Shown here one piece after another: positions 18,050 to 28,335 of a stretch of DNA of 64,000 nt (positions are counted from its first letter, which is position 1; each line of letters opens with the position of its first letter). The notes beneath the pieces are model-generated. The model made no database searches, was not told where the DNA came from, and worked only from the letters and a program-made list of their open reading frames with translations. This DNA is from Nocardia cerradoensis NBRC 101014 (lineage in GTDB: Bacteria; Actinomycetota; Actinomycetes; Mycobacteriales; Mycobacteriaceae). The stretch spans positions 23,057-87,056 of the forward strand of contig NZ_BAFW01000012.1 of the NCBI RefSeq assembly GCF_000308535.1, given 5' to 3'. The translations under genes and the position numbers were made by a program.

Positions 18050-18732
18050 CCAGCTCTGCGCGAATCGGTGTCATCACCTTCCCCGGCACGCTCGACGACG
18101 TCGACGCGGCGCGCGCGGTCCGGCTGGCCGGCGCCGAAGCGGTGAGCCTGTGGCATGCCGACGCCGACCTCAAGGGTGTCGACGCCGTGGTGGTGCCGGG
18201 CGGATTCTCCTACGGCGACTATCTGCGCGCCGGCGCCATCGCGCGGTTCGCGCCCGTGATGGGCAAGGTCGTCGAGGCCGCCGGTAAGGGTATGCCGGTA
18301 TTGGGAATCTGCAACGGTTTCCAGGTGCTGTGCGAGGCCGGACTGCTGCCGGGCGCGCTGACCCGCAACGAGGGTCTGCACTTCGTCTGCCGGGATCAGT
18401 GGCTGCGGGTGGAGTCCACCGCGACCGCGTGGTCCTCGCGCTACGACGCGGGTGCCCAGATTCTGGTCCCGGTGAAGAACGCCGAGGGCCGCTACCAGGC
18501 CTCGCAGGCCGTGCTCGACGAACTCGAGGGCGAGGGCCGGGTGGTCTTCCGCTACGTGGGCGGCAACCCCAACGGTTCGCAGCGCGATATCGCCGGCATC
18601 GCCTCGCCGAACGGTCGCGTCGTCGGTCTCATGCCGCATCCGGAACACGCCACCGAGCCGCTGACCGGGCCGAGTGACGACGGACTGGGAATCTTCCTCT
18701 CGGTCCTCGACAGCCTCGTCACCACGGCCTGA
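18046..18732 (+). CDS. purQ: FGAM synthetase glutaminase subunit PurQ
   Basis: A 228-residue class I glutamine amidotransferase that hydrolyses glutamine and channels ammonia to PurL in step 4 of purine synthesis. The catalytic Cys89 lies in GICNGFQVL and the His198-Glu200 pair in [11 protein letters not shown]. The N-terminal [16 protein letters not shown] is typical. GTG at 18046 overlaps the purS stop. Confidence 0.95.
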   Translation: MTSSARIGVITFPGTLDDVDAARAVRLAGAEAVSLWHADADLKGVDAVVVPGGFSYGDYLRAGAIARFAPVMGKVVEAAGKGMPVLGICNGFQVLCEAGLLPGALTRNEGLHFVCRDQWLRVESTATAWSSRYDAGAQILVPVKNAEGRYQASQAVLDELEGEGRVVFRYVGGNPNGSQRDIAGIASPNGRVVGLMPHPEHATEPLTGPSDDGLGIFLSVLDSLVTTA

Positions 18733-18744
18733 TCGGCCTGTCGT

Positions 18745-20010
18745 TCAGGGGATCACGACCGCGCCGGTGGTCGGTGCCGGGTCTTCCGCCCAGCGTCGGC
18801 CGGTCTCGCGCGGCGTGATGCCGTCGTCGGTCCAGGCGGACAGCAACCGCGCGACCTTGGTGTGCATGGTGGTGCGCAGGCGATCGAAGGATGTGTCCGG
18901 CACGTCGTCGACCTGACCGAGCAGCAGCCACCACGCCCAGGCCACCGCACCGGCATTGGCGACGAAGTCCGGCAGCACCGGCACGCCGCGGGCGGCGAGC
19001 ATGGCCTCCGCCTCCGGCGTGGTGGCGGCGTTGGCCGCCTCGACGACGACGCGGGCGCGCACGTCGAACGAGTTGTCCGGCGTGATCGCGTACGAGATGG
19101 CCGCGGGCACCAGAATGTCGACCTCGGCGGACAGCACCGCGGTGCGCGGCAGTTGCTCGACGTCGGCCGGCAGCCGGGAGCGATCGATCTCGCCGTAGTC
19201 GTCGCGCAGTTCCAGCAGTGCCGGAATGTCCAGTCCGCCGGCCCGGTGCAGGGCCCCGGCGGCATCGGCCACCGTGGTGACGCGCATTCCCGCCTCGTGC
19301 AGGTAGTAGGCCGCGGCGCCGCCCATCGTGCCGACGCCCTGAATCGCGACCGTCGTCTCGGCCGGCATCCGGCCCCAGGAGACGGCCGTGGCGAGGCAGG
19401 CGTGCGCGACACCGTAACCGCCGATCACGTCGCCCAGCAGGAAACCGCCCTCGACCGCCGCGTTCAGGCCGTCGCGGACCCGTTCCAGGGTGGCGACCGG
19501 ATCGGCGGCGCGGCGGATCGCGGCGTGATAGCTCTGGCCCAGGCCCAGCTTCTCGAAGACCTCGTCGATCAGATGTTGCGGGACACCCAGGTCCTCCGCG
19601 GTCACCCAGTGCGCGTCGATCCACGGGCGCATGGCCTCGCAGAATCGCTCCAGCACTCCGACGGCGCGCGGATCTTTCGGGTCGAAGTCGATACCGCCCT
19701 TCGCACCGCCGATCGGCAGGTCGAAGGTCGCAGTCTTGGCGGCCATCCCGCGCGCCAGATCCTCCACCTCGCTCAGCGTGCAGCCGGCCCGCATGCGGGT
19801 GCCGCCCGTGGCCAGGCCACCGCGCAGGGTGTGGACGACGAGGTAGCCGACGGCGCCGGTGGCCGCATCGGTCCACTGCAGTCGCAGGTACGGCTCGGGG
19901 CGGCGGATCGCGGGGGTGACCGGGGTGTCAGTGGGCACCGCCGGGACGGTGGCGGGCACCGCCGGGAGGGCCGGTGCGGTGTCCTCGGCCGGGTTGTGGA
20001 TCGTCGTCAC
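18745..20010 (-). CDS. Glu/Leu/Phe/Val dehydrogenase family protein
   Basis: A 421-residue NAD(P)-dependent amino-acid dehydrogenase that interconverts an amino acid and its 2-oxo acid plus ammonia. The catalytic lysine motif is PIGGAKGGIDFDP, the second lysine region GGTRMRAGCTLSEVEDLA, and the dinucleotide fold IQGVGTMGGAAAYYL. About 35 Pro/Ala/Thr-rich residues precede the domain. The amino acid (Glu, Leu, Val or Phe) cannot be fixed. GTG 20010 follows AAGGAGG closely. It is divergent from a LysR regulator, its probable controller, and converges on purQ (12 nt). Confidence 0.82.
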   Translation of the reverse strand: MTTIHNPAEDTAPALPAVPATVPAVPTDTPVTPAIRRPEPYLRLQWTDAATGAVGYLVVHTLRGGLATGGTRMRAGCTLSEVEDLARGMAAKTATFDLPIGGAKGGIDFDPKDPRAVGVLERFCEAMRPWIDAHWVTAEDLGVPQHLIDEVFEKLGLGQSYHAAIRRAADPVATLERVRDGLNAAVEGGFLLGDVIGGYGVAHACLATAVSWGRMPAETTVAIQGVGTMGGAAAYYLHEAGMRVTTVADAAGALHRAGGLDIPALLELRDDYGEIDRSRLPADVEQLPRTAVLSAEVDILVPAAISYAITPDNSFDVRARVVVEAANAATTPEAEAMLAARGVPVLPDFVANAGAVAWAWWLLLGQVDDVPDTSFDRLRTTMHTKVARLLSAWTDDGITPRETGRRWAEDPAPTTGAVVIP

Positions 20011-20231
20011 GGCGAACTACCTCCTTCGCGTTCGGATGTCCGACCACCACCCGCTCCGGACACGTCGAGTCGCGCGCTGTCGGCGTCCGGACCTCGTCGT
20101 CCCGGCTGGTGATTCGCTGTCCCCAGACTGCGTCCTGCCCGGTCACACGTCTATTTACGGTTCGTTCACGGCATCGTTCAGTGCTCCTACACAGCGGTGG
20201 CCGAGCCCGGGCACCGCTTACGCTCGATGCC

Positions 20232-21230
20232 ATGGATCTGTCGCTGCCCCGACTGCGCATGCTGCGCGAGCTCCATCGGCGCGGCACCATCACCGCGGCC
20301 GCGAGTGCGCTGCACTACACGGCGTCGGCGGTGTCGCAGCAACTCGCGCAGCTGGAACGGGACGTGGGGCTGCGGCTGTTCGAGCGGCGTGGGCGCCGGC
20401 TGCAGCTCACCGATCGCGGGGTGCTGCTCGCCGAGCACGCCGAGGAGATCCTCGCCTCGGTGGAGCGGGCGACACAGGCGCTCGAGGAGTCGGGGGAGTC
20501 GGTGTCGGCGACACTCACCGCCGGAGTGTGGGCCTCGGTCGCGTCGGGACTGCTGCCCGACGCGCTCACCGCGCTCGCCCGCGCCCATCCGGGCATTCTG
20601 GTGCGGACCAGGGAACTCGCGCCGGAGGCGACGGCCGCCGCGGTCCGCGACGGCACTCTGGATCTGTCGTTCGTACTCGACTATTCGAATTATCCGATGA
20701 CCTGGGATCGCGGCTTGGAACGCGCCGTCGTCGCGGTCGAGCGGCTCTACGCGGCGGTGCCGGCCGGCGCGGTGCCGGCGCGGACGGCGACCTTGGCGGA
20801 TCTGGCCGAACATCCGTGGATCCTCGCGCCCGCGCGCTCCCATTTCGGCCACGCGGTGCGGCTGGCCTTCCAATCCGGCGGGGTCGAACCGCGCATCGAC
20901 CACGAGGTGGAGGAGCAGTCCACCGCGATGGCGCTGGTCGCGGCCGGACTGGGCGTCACGCTGGTCTCGGATCTGGGGCTGGCGCTGCGACCGGCGGGTG
21001 TGGATATCGTCGGACTCGGCGAGGGGCTCACCAGGACCGTCTCGCTGGCCTACCGCACCAATACGGCACGCCGGGCGGCGCTGCTGTTCGTCGTCAACGC
21101 GGTCCGGGCCGCCGCCGTCGACAAGGGACTCGGTCCGGAGCGGCCGCTGCTCGCCGCGCCGGGCCCGGAAACCGTTGCGCCACCGAACGATTCGGTGGAG
21201 GTCACCCACAAGGCGCTCGGGCTCGAGTGA
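20232..21230 (+). CDS. LysR family transcriptional regulator
   Basis: A 332-residue LysR regulator. The N-terminal winged helix (residues 1-60) shows ITAAASALHYTASAVSQQLAQLE and the conserved FERRGRRLQLT. The effector domain begins near residue 90 (LTAGVWASVASGLLPDAL). It faces the amino-acid dehydrogenase across 221 bp, the usual layout for a LysR regulator and its target. A C-terminal tail of about 35 residues is low in complexity. GTTCA repeats at 20163-20180 may be part of the shared control region. Confidence 0.87.
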   Translation: MDLSLPRLRMLRELHRRGTITAAASALHYTASAVSQQLAQLERDVGLRLFERRGRRLQLTDRGVLLAEHAEEILASVERATQALEESGESVSATLTAGVWASVASGLLPDALTALARAHPGILVRTRELAPEATAAAVRDGTLDLSFVLDYSNYPMTWDRGLERAVVAVERLYAAVPAGAVPARTATLADLAEHPWILAPARSHFGHAVRLAFQSGGVEPRIDHEVEEQSTAMALVAAGLGVTLVSDLGLALRPAGVDIVGLGEGLTRTVSLAYRTNTARRAALLFVVNAVRAAAVDKGLGPERPLLAAPGPETVAPPNDSVEVTHKALGLE

Positions 21231-21245
21231 GCCGGGCACGCGGCG

Positions 21246-22313
21246 TCAGTACAAAGTGTCCAGAATTCGCAGGTCCACGCCCTCTGCGCGGGCGATCAGA
21301 CTGGGCGGGCGGACCACGTGGTTGTCGCGGTACATCCGCGCGCCCGACGGCGTCTCCAGCACCACGCCGTCCTCGAGCGCGGCCCGCATCCGCGGCACCT
21401 CGAGCGAGCCGACCGCATGGGCCATCGCCCGCAGCGTGTGCAGCGCCTCGTAGGCGGTGTTGCCGAAGTAGGTGAGTTTCGGCGCGAAGCGGCCGTGCAT
21501 GTGGTGGTAGCGCGCGAGCCGGTCGGGATCGGAGCTCACGTCCGGGAACAGACTGGACGCGACATAGAGATCGGAATTGGCGCCAGGGCCCGCTGCGAGC
21601 AGGAGTTGTTCGTCGACGACCGGACTGACCCGCAGTTGCGTCGCGGCCCGGCCCATCGCGGTGAACTGCTGATTGAACCGGACCGCGTCCATCCCGACCA
21701 GCAGCATCACGATGCCGTCGACCCGGTCCAGCAGCGGATCGGTGAGGATCGACCCGAAGTCCCGGGTGCCCAGCGGCACGTAGCGCTCGAAGTGGACGGC
21801 GTCGCGGTACGCGGCACGGACGTCGCGCCCGGTGGCCACCGGCCAGATGTAGTCGTTGCCGATGATCGCCCAGCGCCGGGTGCCGAATTCCCGCGACAGC
21901 CACCGCATGGCCGGCAGGATGTGGCCGCTGGGCGCCTCGCCGATCATCACCACCTCGGCCGGTTCGTTCGGCAACTCCTCGTAGACGTTGGCGAACAGAT
22001 AGGGGACCCGCCCGCCGGTGACCCGGGCAACCGCCTGGCGTACCGCGGAGATGTGCCAGCCGGTGATGGCATCGACCATTCCGGTGGCCAGCAGCGCCGA
22101 AACCTCGTCGGCCACCTCGGCCGGACTGCGGCCGCCGTCGATGGTCGTCACCCGCACCTGCCGGCCCAGAATTCCTGTGCCACTGTTGATTTCTTTCGCG
22201 GCCAAGGAAATCGCGGCTTCACAGGACGGCGCGACAATTCCGACGGGGCCCTGCAGCGGGACGATATTCAGTACCTCGACCACTTCGTCCGGGCTCTCGC
22301 CGAAGGAGAACAT
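21246..22313 (-). CDS. AmiC-like ligand-sensing binding protein (no signal peptide)
   Basis: A 355-residue type I periplasmic-binding-fold protein of the urea/amide branch (Peripl_BP_5-like). It begins straight into the fold (EVVEVLNIVPLQGPVGIVAPS), continues with SLAAKEINSGTGILGRQV, NDYIWPVATGRDV and SSLFPDVSSDPDR, and ends at ILDTLY. It has no signal peptide, lipobox or neighbouring transport genes, so it is probably a cytosolic sensor, as AmiC is for amidase in Pseudomonas. ATG 22313 follows GAAGG at 8 nt. It is divergent from the MarR gene with only 45 bp between starts; NhhC/NhhD of Rhodococcus nitrile hydratase form such a pair. Confidence 0.72.
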   Translation of the reverse strand: MFSFGESPDEVVEVLNIVPLQGPVGIVAPSCEAAISLAAKEINSGTGILGRQVRVTTIDGGRSPAEVADEVSALLATGMVDAITGWHISAVRQAVARVTGGRVPYLFANVYEELPNEPAEVVMIGEAPSGHILPAMRWLSREFGTRRWAIIGNDYIWPVATGRDVRAAYRDAVHFERYVPLGTRDFGSILTDPLLDRVDGIVMLLVGMDAVRFNQQFTAMGRAATQLRVSPVVDEQLLLAAGPGANSDLYVASSLFPDVSSDPDRLARYHHMHGRFAPKLTYFGNTAYEALHTLRAMAHAVGSLEVPRMRAALEDGVVLETPSGARMYRDNHVVRPPSLIARAEGVDLRILDTLY

Positions 22314-22358
22314 TCGGTACCCTTCTTCGTATCCGAGCGAAATGATGGGGCGGAGAAT
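22314..22358. promoter_or_regulatory. Compact 45-bp divergent start region
   Basis: The starts of the AmiC-like and MarR genes are 45 bp apart and both ribosome sites lie in the gap (GAAGG on the minus strand, GGGGCGGAG on the plus). The promoters must therefore reach into the coding regions or overlap each other. No clear palindrome is seen. Confidence 0.5.
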
Positions 22359-22793
22359 ATGTCGACCATTGTAAGTGGCGCCGCCACGCTGCACGGGGCG
22401 CTGCGCGCTGCGGAACGCGGTTGGCTCCGGCACCTCGACGCGGCACTGTGTGCCAGGCAGCTGACCGCCGATCAGTGGGCCATGCTGTCGAATCTGTCCG
22501 ACCGCTCCGGCATCACCATGAGCGAACTGGCGGTTCGCGCCCAGCTACCGCCGTCGTCGGCCACCCGCCACGCCGACGCCCTGGCCGAACGCGGCCTGAT
22601 CTTTCGCATTGCGGCCGAGGACGATCGCCGCCGCATTCTCATCGGTTTGACCCACCGCGGCAAGGATCTGGTGGATTCGGTTCGCGAGCAGGAGTCACTG
22701 GCCGAAGAGGAATTGCGGAAACGAATCGGCGCGCGAAATCACGCGGAATTGCTCCGGCTACTCGAGTTGATGGTCGAGACGCAGTCGGAGTGA
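22359..22793 (+). CDS. MarR family transcriptional regulator
   Basis: A 144-residue winged-helix regulator. Core motifs are LTADQWAMLSNLSDRSGITM, the recognition helix around PSSATRHADALAERGLI and the wing AAEDDRRRILIGLTHRG. MarR dimers bind palindromic operators and are released by small ligands. It faces the AmiC-like sensor gene, and the two proteins may act together as NhhC and NhhD do. ATG 22359 is preceded by GGCGGAG. Confidence 0.85.
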   Translation: MSTIVSGAATLHGALRAAERGWLRHLDAALCARQLTADQWAMLSNLSDRSGITMSELAVRAQLPPSSATRHADALAERGLIFRIAAEDDRRRILIGLTHRGKDLVDSVREQESLAEEELRKRIGARNHAELLRLLELMVETQSE

Positions 22794-22862
22794 TCCCGTT
22801 CGGGGTGCGACGGCCGACTCGGCAAAAATACGGCAATTCCGACAGCCGTTAGGATCGCCGGT

Positions 22863-24167
22863 ATGCCGGTCTCCTCCACCGCGACGGCCTCCGGGCTGTG
22901 CGCCTTCATCGATGCCTCGCCGTCCCCGTTCCACGTATGCCGCACCGTGGCAGCCGAATTGGCGGCCCACGGATTCACCGAACTGCCCGAGGCCCGGCCG
23001 TGGGCCGAGGCGGCGGAGACGAACGGGGGAGTGGGCCGCTACTTCGTGATCCGCGGCGGGTCGCTGGTGGCATGGGCCGCGGCGAACACCGATCCGGCCG
23101 GGGCGTTCCGAGTGGTCGGCGCGCACACCGACAGCCCGAATCTGCGCGTCAAACAGCATCCCGATCTGGCCGTCGCGGGCTGGCAGATGATCGGCCTGGA
23201 ACCCTACGGCGGTGCCTGGCTCAATTCCTGGCTGGACCGCGATCTCGGCATCTCGGGCCGGCTCACCGTCCGCGAGGGCGACGGGCTGGGACAGCGGCTG
23301 GTGCGCATCGACGATCCGCTGGTGCGGGTGCCGCAACTGGCCATCCACCTGTCCGAGGACCGCCGCGGGGTGACGCTGGATCCGCAACGCCATGTCAACG
23401 GCATCTGGGGGCTGGGGGAGCGGCCGCGTTCGTTCATCGCCTACGTCGCCGAGCGGGCCGGCGTCGCCGCCGGCGACGTGCTCGGATGGGAACTGATGAC
23501 CCACGATCTGGAACCGAGCCGGGTGGTCGGCCGCGATCAGGATCTGGTGAGCGCACCGCGGCTGGACAATCAGGCCACCTGCTATGCCGGACTGCGGGCG
23601 TTCCTGGCCGCCGCCGACCGGGCCGGTGACCTCACCCCGGTGCTGGCGATGTTCGATCACGAGGAGGTCGGCAGCCAATCCGACCGCGGCGCGCAATCGG
23701 ATCTGCTGCCCGCGATCCTGGAGCGGATCGTGCTCGCCCGCGGCGGTGGCCGCGCGGACTACCTTGCGGCACTGGCGGGTTCGATCTGCGCCTCCGGTGA
23801 TATGGCGCACGCCACCCACCCCAACTATCCGGACCGGCACGAGCCCTCGCATCGCATCGAGGTCGGCGGTGGCCCGGTGCTGAAGGTGAACCAGAATCTG
23901 CGCTACGCCACCGACGCGGTCGGTGCCGGAGCCTTCGCCCTGGCCTGCGCGCAGGCCGGGGTGCCGCTGCAGCGGTACGTCCATCGCGCGGATCTGCCGT
24001 GCGGTTCGACCATCGGCCCGATGACCGCGGCGCGCACCGGCATGCCGACCGTCGACGTGGGTGCACCGCAGCTGGCGATGCATTCGGCCCGCGAACTGAT
24101 GGGCGCCGCGGACGTGGCCTCCTATTCGGCGGCGCTGGCGGCGTTCCTCACGCCACTCGGGCGATAG
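22863..24167 (+). CDS. pepC: M18 family aminopeptidase
   Basis: A 434-residue zinc aminopeptidase. Metal ligands appear in [33 protein letters not shown] (catalytic Glu and ligand) and the C-terminal region around [11 protein letters not shown]. Length equals the M. tuberculosis gene Rv0800 (433 aa). By family it trims N-terminal residues, often acidic, from peptides in the cytosol. Leaderless start likely, TAGGAT lying 6 nt before ATG. Its last 46 bp overlap the 3' end of the opposing glycosyltransferase gene. Confidence 0.92.
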   Translation: MPVSSTATASGLCAFIDASPSPFHVCRTVAAELAAHGFTELPEARPWAEAAETNGGVGRYFVIRGGSLVAWAAANTDPAGAFRVVGAHTDSPNLRVKQHPDLAVAGWQMIGLEPYGGAWLNSWLDRDLGISGRLTVREGDGLGQRLVRIDDPLVRVPQLAIHLSEDRRGVTLDPQRHVNGIWGLGERPRSFIAYVAERAGVAAGDVLGWELMTHDLEPSRVVGRDQDLVSAPRLDNQATCYAGLRAFLAAADRAGDLTPVLAMFDHEEVGSQSDRGAQSDLLPAILERIVLARGGGRADYLAALAGSICASGDMAHATHPNYPDRHEPSHRIEVGGGPVLKVNQNLRYATDAVGAGAFALACAQAGVPLQRYVHRADLPCGSTIGPMTAARTGMPTVDVGAPQLAMHSARELMGAADVASYSAALAAFLTPLGR

Positions 24168-25429
24168 GCGATCGCCGCGATCACCAGGGCGGCGAAGGTC
24201 ACCAGCACATAGCTGCTGCCGATGATCTGCTGCCACCACGCCCAGCGGAGTTCGCGGTCGGCGTTGTGCGGCAGCACCCATTGCGGGCCGACCATGAACA
24301 GCACGGTGATCGCGGCGGTGATCGCGATCCACATCCGCCGCCGCGCCGCACGTCCCGGTGTGCCCGTGGCGTCCGCGGCCGGCATCCGGGCGATCAGGTC
24401 GCCCGCGACCAGGAGCGCGGGGGCGACCCACACCCAGTGATGCGACCACGAGACCGGCGAGACCAGCAGGACCGCCGCCGAATTGACCAGCAGCGCGGAC
24501 ACCTGGTGGCCGGCGTCGAGCAGCCGCTTCATCCACAGGGCGGCCAGTCCGATCGCGATGAGCGACAACCCGATCCAGATCCCGGTCGCGGCCGCGTCGG
24601 AGACGCCCAGGCGGAATGCGAAACCCTTGAGCGACTGATTGCCCGCGTACTGCGGCGGCCCGATGCGACCGGTATCGATCAGCGTGTGGAACCAGTATTC
24701 GGTGGAATCGTGCGGGAACAGCAGGAATGCCAGCGCGATCGCGCCGATCGCCGAGGCGATGAGGGTCAGGCACGCCCGCCAGTCCCGGCGCAACAGGAAG
24801 TACAGCAGATAGCCGGCCGGAATCAGCTTCACCGACACCGTGATTCCGATCAGCATGCCGCGCGGCCAGAACGGTTTGCGCACCAGCGCGTCGAGCGCGA
24901 CGGCCGCCATCAGGATCAGATTGATCTGGCCGAAGTTGTAGGTCTGGCGCACCGGTTCGGACAGGCCGAGCACGGCGAGCGCCCCGATCAGCAGGATCAC
25001 CCGGGTGGACCGGTCCATCCGCGGACGCACCCGGACCAGCACCAGCCACAGCGTGACCGCCAGGCTCGCCATCGAGGTGAGCAGCACCAGCCATTCGGCG
25101 ACGGCGAGCGGCATCAGCGCGAGCGGCGCGAAGAACAACGCGGCCAGCGGCGGATAGGTGAACGGCAGCCCGATGCCGTGGACCTTGGGCATCGGCCCGT
25201 ACAGGTCGCCGCCGTCGAGCCACGTGTGCGCGCCGTTGCGGTAGACCTGAAGATCGATGTAGCCGGTCCAGATGTGGGCGGCCCAGGAGACGATCGCCGA
25301 GACGACGAACAGGGCGATCGCGATCATGAGCAGCCGTCGCTGCCGAGTCGTCAGCCCCCCGGTGGACCGCGCGGACGACGTGGTCGCGGGCAGTTCGTCC
25401 GGATCCGCGACCCTGGATCGATCGTTCAC
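24122..25429 (-). CDS. GT87 family membrane glycosyltransferase (DUF2029)
   Basis: A 435-residue integral membrane protein with roughly ten hydrophobic segments, for example [17 protein letters not shown] and [18 protein letters not shown]. The first outer loop carries [13 protein letters not shown] and [15 protein letters not shown], the acidic and proline-rich signature of the DUF2029/PimE mannosyltransferases that use polyprenyl-phosphate sugar in cell-envelope glycolipid synthesis. The exact acceptor is unknown. GTG at 25429 has a TACGCT hexamer 8 nt upstream, consistent with a leaderless start. It overlaps the 3' end of pepC. Confidence 0.78.
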   Translation of the reverse strand: MNDRSRVADPDELPATTSSARSTGGLTTRQRRLLMIAIALFVVSAIVSWAAHIWTGYIDLQVYRNGAHTWLDGGDLYGPMPKVHGIGLPFTYPPLAALFFAPLALMPLAVAEWLVLLTSMASLAVTLWLVLVRVRPRMDRSTRVILLIGALAVLGLSEPVRQTYNFGQINLILMAAVALDALVRKPFWPRGMLIGITVSVKLIPAGYLLYFLLRRDWRACLTLIASAIGAIALAFLLFPHDSTEYWFHTLIDTGRIGPPQYAGNQSLKGFAFRLGVSDAAATGIWIGLSLIAIGLAALWMKRLLDAGHQVSALLVNSAAVLLVSPVSWSHHWVWVAPALLVAGDLIARMPAADATGTPGRAARRRMWIAITAAITVLFMVGPQWVLPHNADRELRWAWWQQIIGSSYVLVTFAALVIAAIAYRPSGVRNAASAAE

Positions 25430-25589
25430 CGGCTCAGCGTACCGGTGAACAGGTGCTGCCTGGTCGGGGTGGGTTTGGCACCCATTAGACTGGCAAGGAC
25501 TCCCCATCCGCGTGCATTCCGTCTCTCACTCCAGCGTCGGAGCTCGTAGCTGCACGTTTGCCCGGCCGAAAGGACCTAGGTAGCCCACC

Positions 25590-27884
25590 GTGACTGTCCA
25601 CGTCGACACCGTCAGCGCCGCCGCAGCCACCCCGGATACCCCGCAGCCGTACAAGGAGCTGGGTCTCAAGGACGACGAATACGCGCGCATCCGCGACATT
25701 CTGGGCCGCCGCCCCACCGATGCCGAGCTGGCGATGTACTCGGTGATGTGGAGCGAACACTGCTCCTACAAGTCCTCGAAGGTGCATCTGCGCTACTTCG
25801 GCCAGACCACCACCGACGAGATGCGCGCCTCCATGCTGGCCGGTATCGGCGAGAACGCCGGCGTGGTGGACATCGGTGACGGCTGGGCGGTCACCTTCAA
25901 GGTGGAAAGCCACAACCACCCCTCCTACGTCGAGCCGTATCAGGGTGCGGCCACCGGCGTCGGCGGCATCGTGCGTGACATCATGGCGATGGGCGCGCGC
26001 CCGATCGCGGTGATGGACCAGCTGCGCTTCGGCGCTGCCGACCACCCCGACACCCGGCGCGTGGTCGACGGCGTGGTGCGCGGCGTCGGCGGCTACGGCA
26101 ACTCCCTCGGCCTGCCCAACGTCGGTGGTGAAACGGTCTTCGACGCCTCCTATCAGGGCAATCCACTGGTGAACGCGCTGTGCGCGGGCGTGATGCGGGT
26201 GGAGGATCTGCATCTGGCCTTCGCCTCCGGCACCGGCAACAAGATCGTGCTGTTCGGCGCGCGGACCGGTCTGGACGGTATCGGCGGTGTGTCGGTGCTG
26301 GCCTCGGACACCTTCTCCGGTGACGAATCCGCTTCGGGCCGTAAGAAACTGCCGAGCGTGCAGGTGGGCGACCCGTTCGCCGAGAAGGTGCTCATCGAGT
26401 GCTGTCTCGAGCTGTACCACGCCGGACTGGTGGTCGGCATCCAGGACCTCGGCGGTGCCGGATTGTCCTGCGCGACGTCGGAATTGGCGGCGGCCGGCGA
26501 CGGCGGTATGCGCATCGACCTGGACAAGGTGCCGCTGCGCGCGGCGAATATGACCCCTGCGGAAGTGCTTTCGAGCGAATCGCAGGAGCGCATGTGCGCG
26601 GTGGTGACGCCGGACAACGTCGAGGCGTTCATGGCCGTCTGCCACAAGTGGGATGTGCTGGCCACCGTGATCGGCGAGGTCACCGACGGCGACCGCCTGG
26701 TGGTGAAGTGGCACGGCGAAACCGTGGTGGACGTGCCGCCGCGCACCGTCGCGCACGAAGGCCCCGTCTACGAGCGGCCCGTGCAGCGCCCCGAGGAGCA
26801 GGACGCCCTGGTCGCCGACACCACCGCCGGGCTGGCCCGGCCGAAGTCCGGCGACGAGCTGCGGGCCACGCTGCTGAAGCTGATCTCCAGCCCGCAGCTG
26901 TGCAGCCGCAAGTGGATCGTCGAGCAGTACGACCGGTACGTGCGCGGCAACACGGTGCTGGCCGAACATGCCGACGCGGGTGTGATCCGCATCGACGAGG
27001 AGTCCGGCCGCGGCATCGCCCTGGCCACCGACGCCTCGGGTCGCTACACCAAACTCGACCCGTACACCGGCGCGCAGCTGGCGCTGGCCGAGGCCTACCG
27101 CAACGTCGCCAGCACCGGCGCCACCCCGAAGGCCGTCACCAACTGCCTCAACTTCGGTTCCCCCGAGGATCCGGGCGTGATGTGGCAGTTCCAGCAGGCC
27201 GTGCGCGGCCTCGCGGACGGCTGTGTGGCCCTGGGCATTCCGGTCACCGGCGGCAACGTCAGCTTCTACAACCAGACCGGTCAGACCGCGATCCTGCCGA
27301 CCCCGGTGGTCGGCGTGCTCGGTGTCATCGACGATGTGCACCGGCGCATCCCGACCGGATTCGGCACCGAACCGGGTGAGACGCTGATCCTGCTCGGCGA
27401 GACCCGCGACGAATTCGACGGATCGATCTGGTCGCAGGTCGAACACGATCACCTGGGCGGTGTGCCGCCGCGGGTGGACTTCGCCCGCGAACAGTTGCTC
27501 GCCGAGGTGCTGACCGCCGGTTCTCGCGACGGAATGATCAGCGCCGCACACGATCTCAGCGAGGGCGGACTGGCCCAGGCGGTGGTCGAAGGGGCGCTGG
27601 CCGGCGAAACCGGTGTGCGCATCCTGCTTCCCGAGGGCGACGACCCGTTCGTCACGCTGTTCTCGGAATCGGCCGGACGCGTCCTGGTCGCCGTACCGCG
27701 GTCGGAGGAAACGCGTTTCACCAAGATGTGCACCGCGCGCGAACTGCCGTGGGTGCGCATCGGCGTCGTGGATCAGGGCTCGGATTCGGTCGAGGTGCAA
27801 GGCCAGTTCTCGATCACGATGGACGAACTGCGCACCGCCCACGAGGGCACGCTGCCCGCGCTTTTCGGCGCCACCGCGGAGTGA
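25590..27884 (+). CDS. purL: FGAM synthetase large subunit PurL
   Basis: A 764-residue ATP-dependent enzyme that works with PurS and PurQ to make formylglycinamidine ribonucleotide. It has two AIR-synthetase-like halves: [18 protein letters not shown] and [17 protein letters not shown] in the first, [14 protein letters not shown] and [17 protein letters not shown] in the second. This is the short bacterial type without a glutaminase domain, as expected where purQ is separate. GTG 25590; the promoter may be the TTAGACT hexamer near 25486. Confidence 0.96.
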   Translation: MTVHVDTVSAAAATPDTPQPYKELGLKDDEYARIRDILGRRPTDAELAMYSVMWSEHCSYKSSKVHLRYFGQTTTDEMRASMLAGIGENAGVVDIGDGWAVTFKVESHNHPSYVEPYQGAATGVGGIVRDIMAMGARPIAVMDQLRFGAADHPDTRRVVDGVVRGVGGYGNSLGLPNVGGETVFDASYQGNPLVNALCAGVMRVEDLHLAFASGTGNKIVLFGARTGLDGIGGVSVLASDTFSGDESASGRKKLPSVQVGDPFAEKVLIECCLELYHAGLVVGIQDLGGAGLSCATSELAAAGDGGMRIDLDKVPLRAANMTPAEVLSSESQERMCAVVTPDNVEAFMAVCHKWDVLATVIGEVTDGDRLVVKWHGETVVDVPPRTVAHEGPVYERPVQRPEEQDALVADTTAGLARPKSGDELRATLLKLISSPQLCSRKWIVEQYDRYVRGNTVLAEHADAGVIRIDEESGRGIALATDASGRYTKLDPYTGAQLALAEAYRNVASTGATPKAVTNCLNFGSPEDPGVMWQFQQAVRGLADGCVALGIPVTGGNVSFYNQTGQTAILPTPVVGVLGVIDDVHRRIPTGFGTEPGETLILLGETRDEFDGSIWSQVEHDHLGGVPPRVDFAREQLLAEVLTAGSRDGMISAAHDLSEGGLAQAVVEGALAGETGVRILLPEGDDPFVTLFSESAGRVLVAVPRSEETRFTKMCTARELPWVRIGVVDQGSDSVEVQGQFSITMDELRTAHEGTLPALFGATAE

Positions 27885-27890
27885 CCCGAT

Positions 27891-27914
27891 GCGGACCGCG
27901 GCGCCGCGGTCCGC
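27891..27914. terminator. Perfect 24-bp palindrome between purL and the YiaAB gene
   Basis: GCGGACCGCGGC followed directly by its complement fills nearly the whole 30-bp gap between two convergent stops. It would form a GC-rich hairpin on both strands and is a likely bidirectional terminator, although no T-run follows. Confidence 0.6.
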
Positions 27915-28196
27915 TCACATCCGGAACGGATCGTGCTCGGCCATCAGCTTTTCCACGCGGGCCTCGTCGATGCGCTGATGCACGCGCGCGGATTCGAACT
28001 GGTCGCGGATCACCTTGGCGAGGGTGAACGCGCTCGAGACCATGAACAGCGTGGTCATCAGCAGGAAACCGCGCTGCCAGATGTCCAGCGGCAGATAGAC
28101 GATGCCGGCGGTGGCGGCGACGAAGCTGACACCGAAGGCGATCGCGGCCTGGGCCAGGAATGCGGGGCTGCTCTTCTGCTGGGTGGGAGTGCTCAT
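27915..28196 (-). CDS. YiaA/YiaB-type two-helix membrane protein
   Basis: A 93-residue protein with two hydrophobic segments (FLAQAAIAFGVSFVAATAGIVYL and GFLLMTTLFMVSSAFTLAK) and a basic/acidic C-terminal helix ending HDPFRM. The segment LPLDIWQRGFLLM between them is the YiaAB family signature. Role unknown; members are small inner membrane proteins. ATG 28196 follows GAGGG; upstream ATG codons in the frame give no family match. Confidence 0.8.
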   Translation of the reverse strand: MSTPTQQKSSPAFLAQAAIAFGVSFVAATAGIVYLPLDIWQRGFLLMTTLFMVSSAFTLAKVIRDQFESARVHQRIDEARVEKLMAEHDPFRM

Positions 28197-28335
28197 ACCC
28201 TCGAGTGTGCGGTCCCGGGCCGCGGGGATCGTGCGTAGAACTACTCGAGTACCCCGGGTAATTCCCGTTGTAGCAGTTGTTTGCCTCACGTGGCGAGGTC
28301 CCCGATTTCCACACGCCGACCGCCATACTTGACGG

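Noticed and set aside
20163..20183. GTTCA pair in the dehydrogenase/LysR gap as a possible Pho box
   Set aside because: The units are 12 nt apart, not 11, and only five bases match; a LysR site is more likely there.
25485..27842. 785-codon minus-strand open frame opposite purL
   Set aside because: Same antisense composition; purL is certain.
28240..28262. Short palindromes (ACTCGAGT, TACCCCGGGTA) between the YiaAB and hydrolase genes
   Set aside because: Too short to stand out in GC-rich DNA and not placed at a clear promoter.
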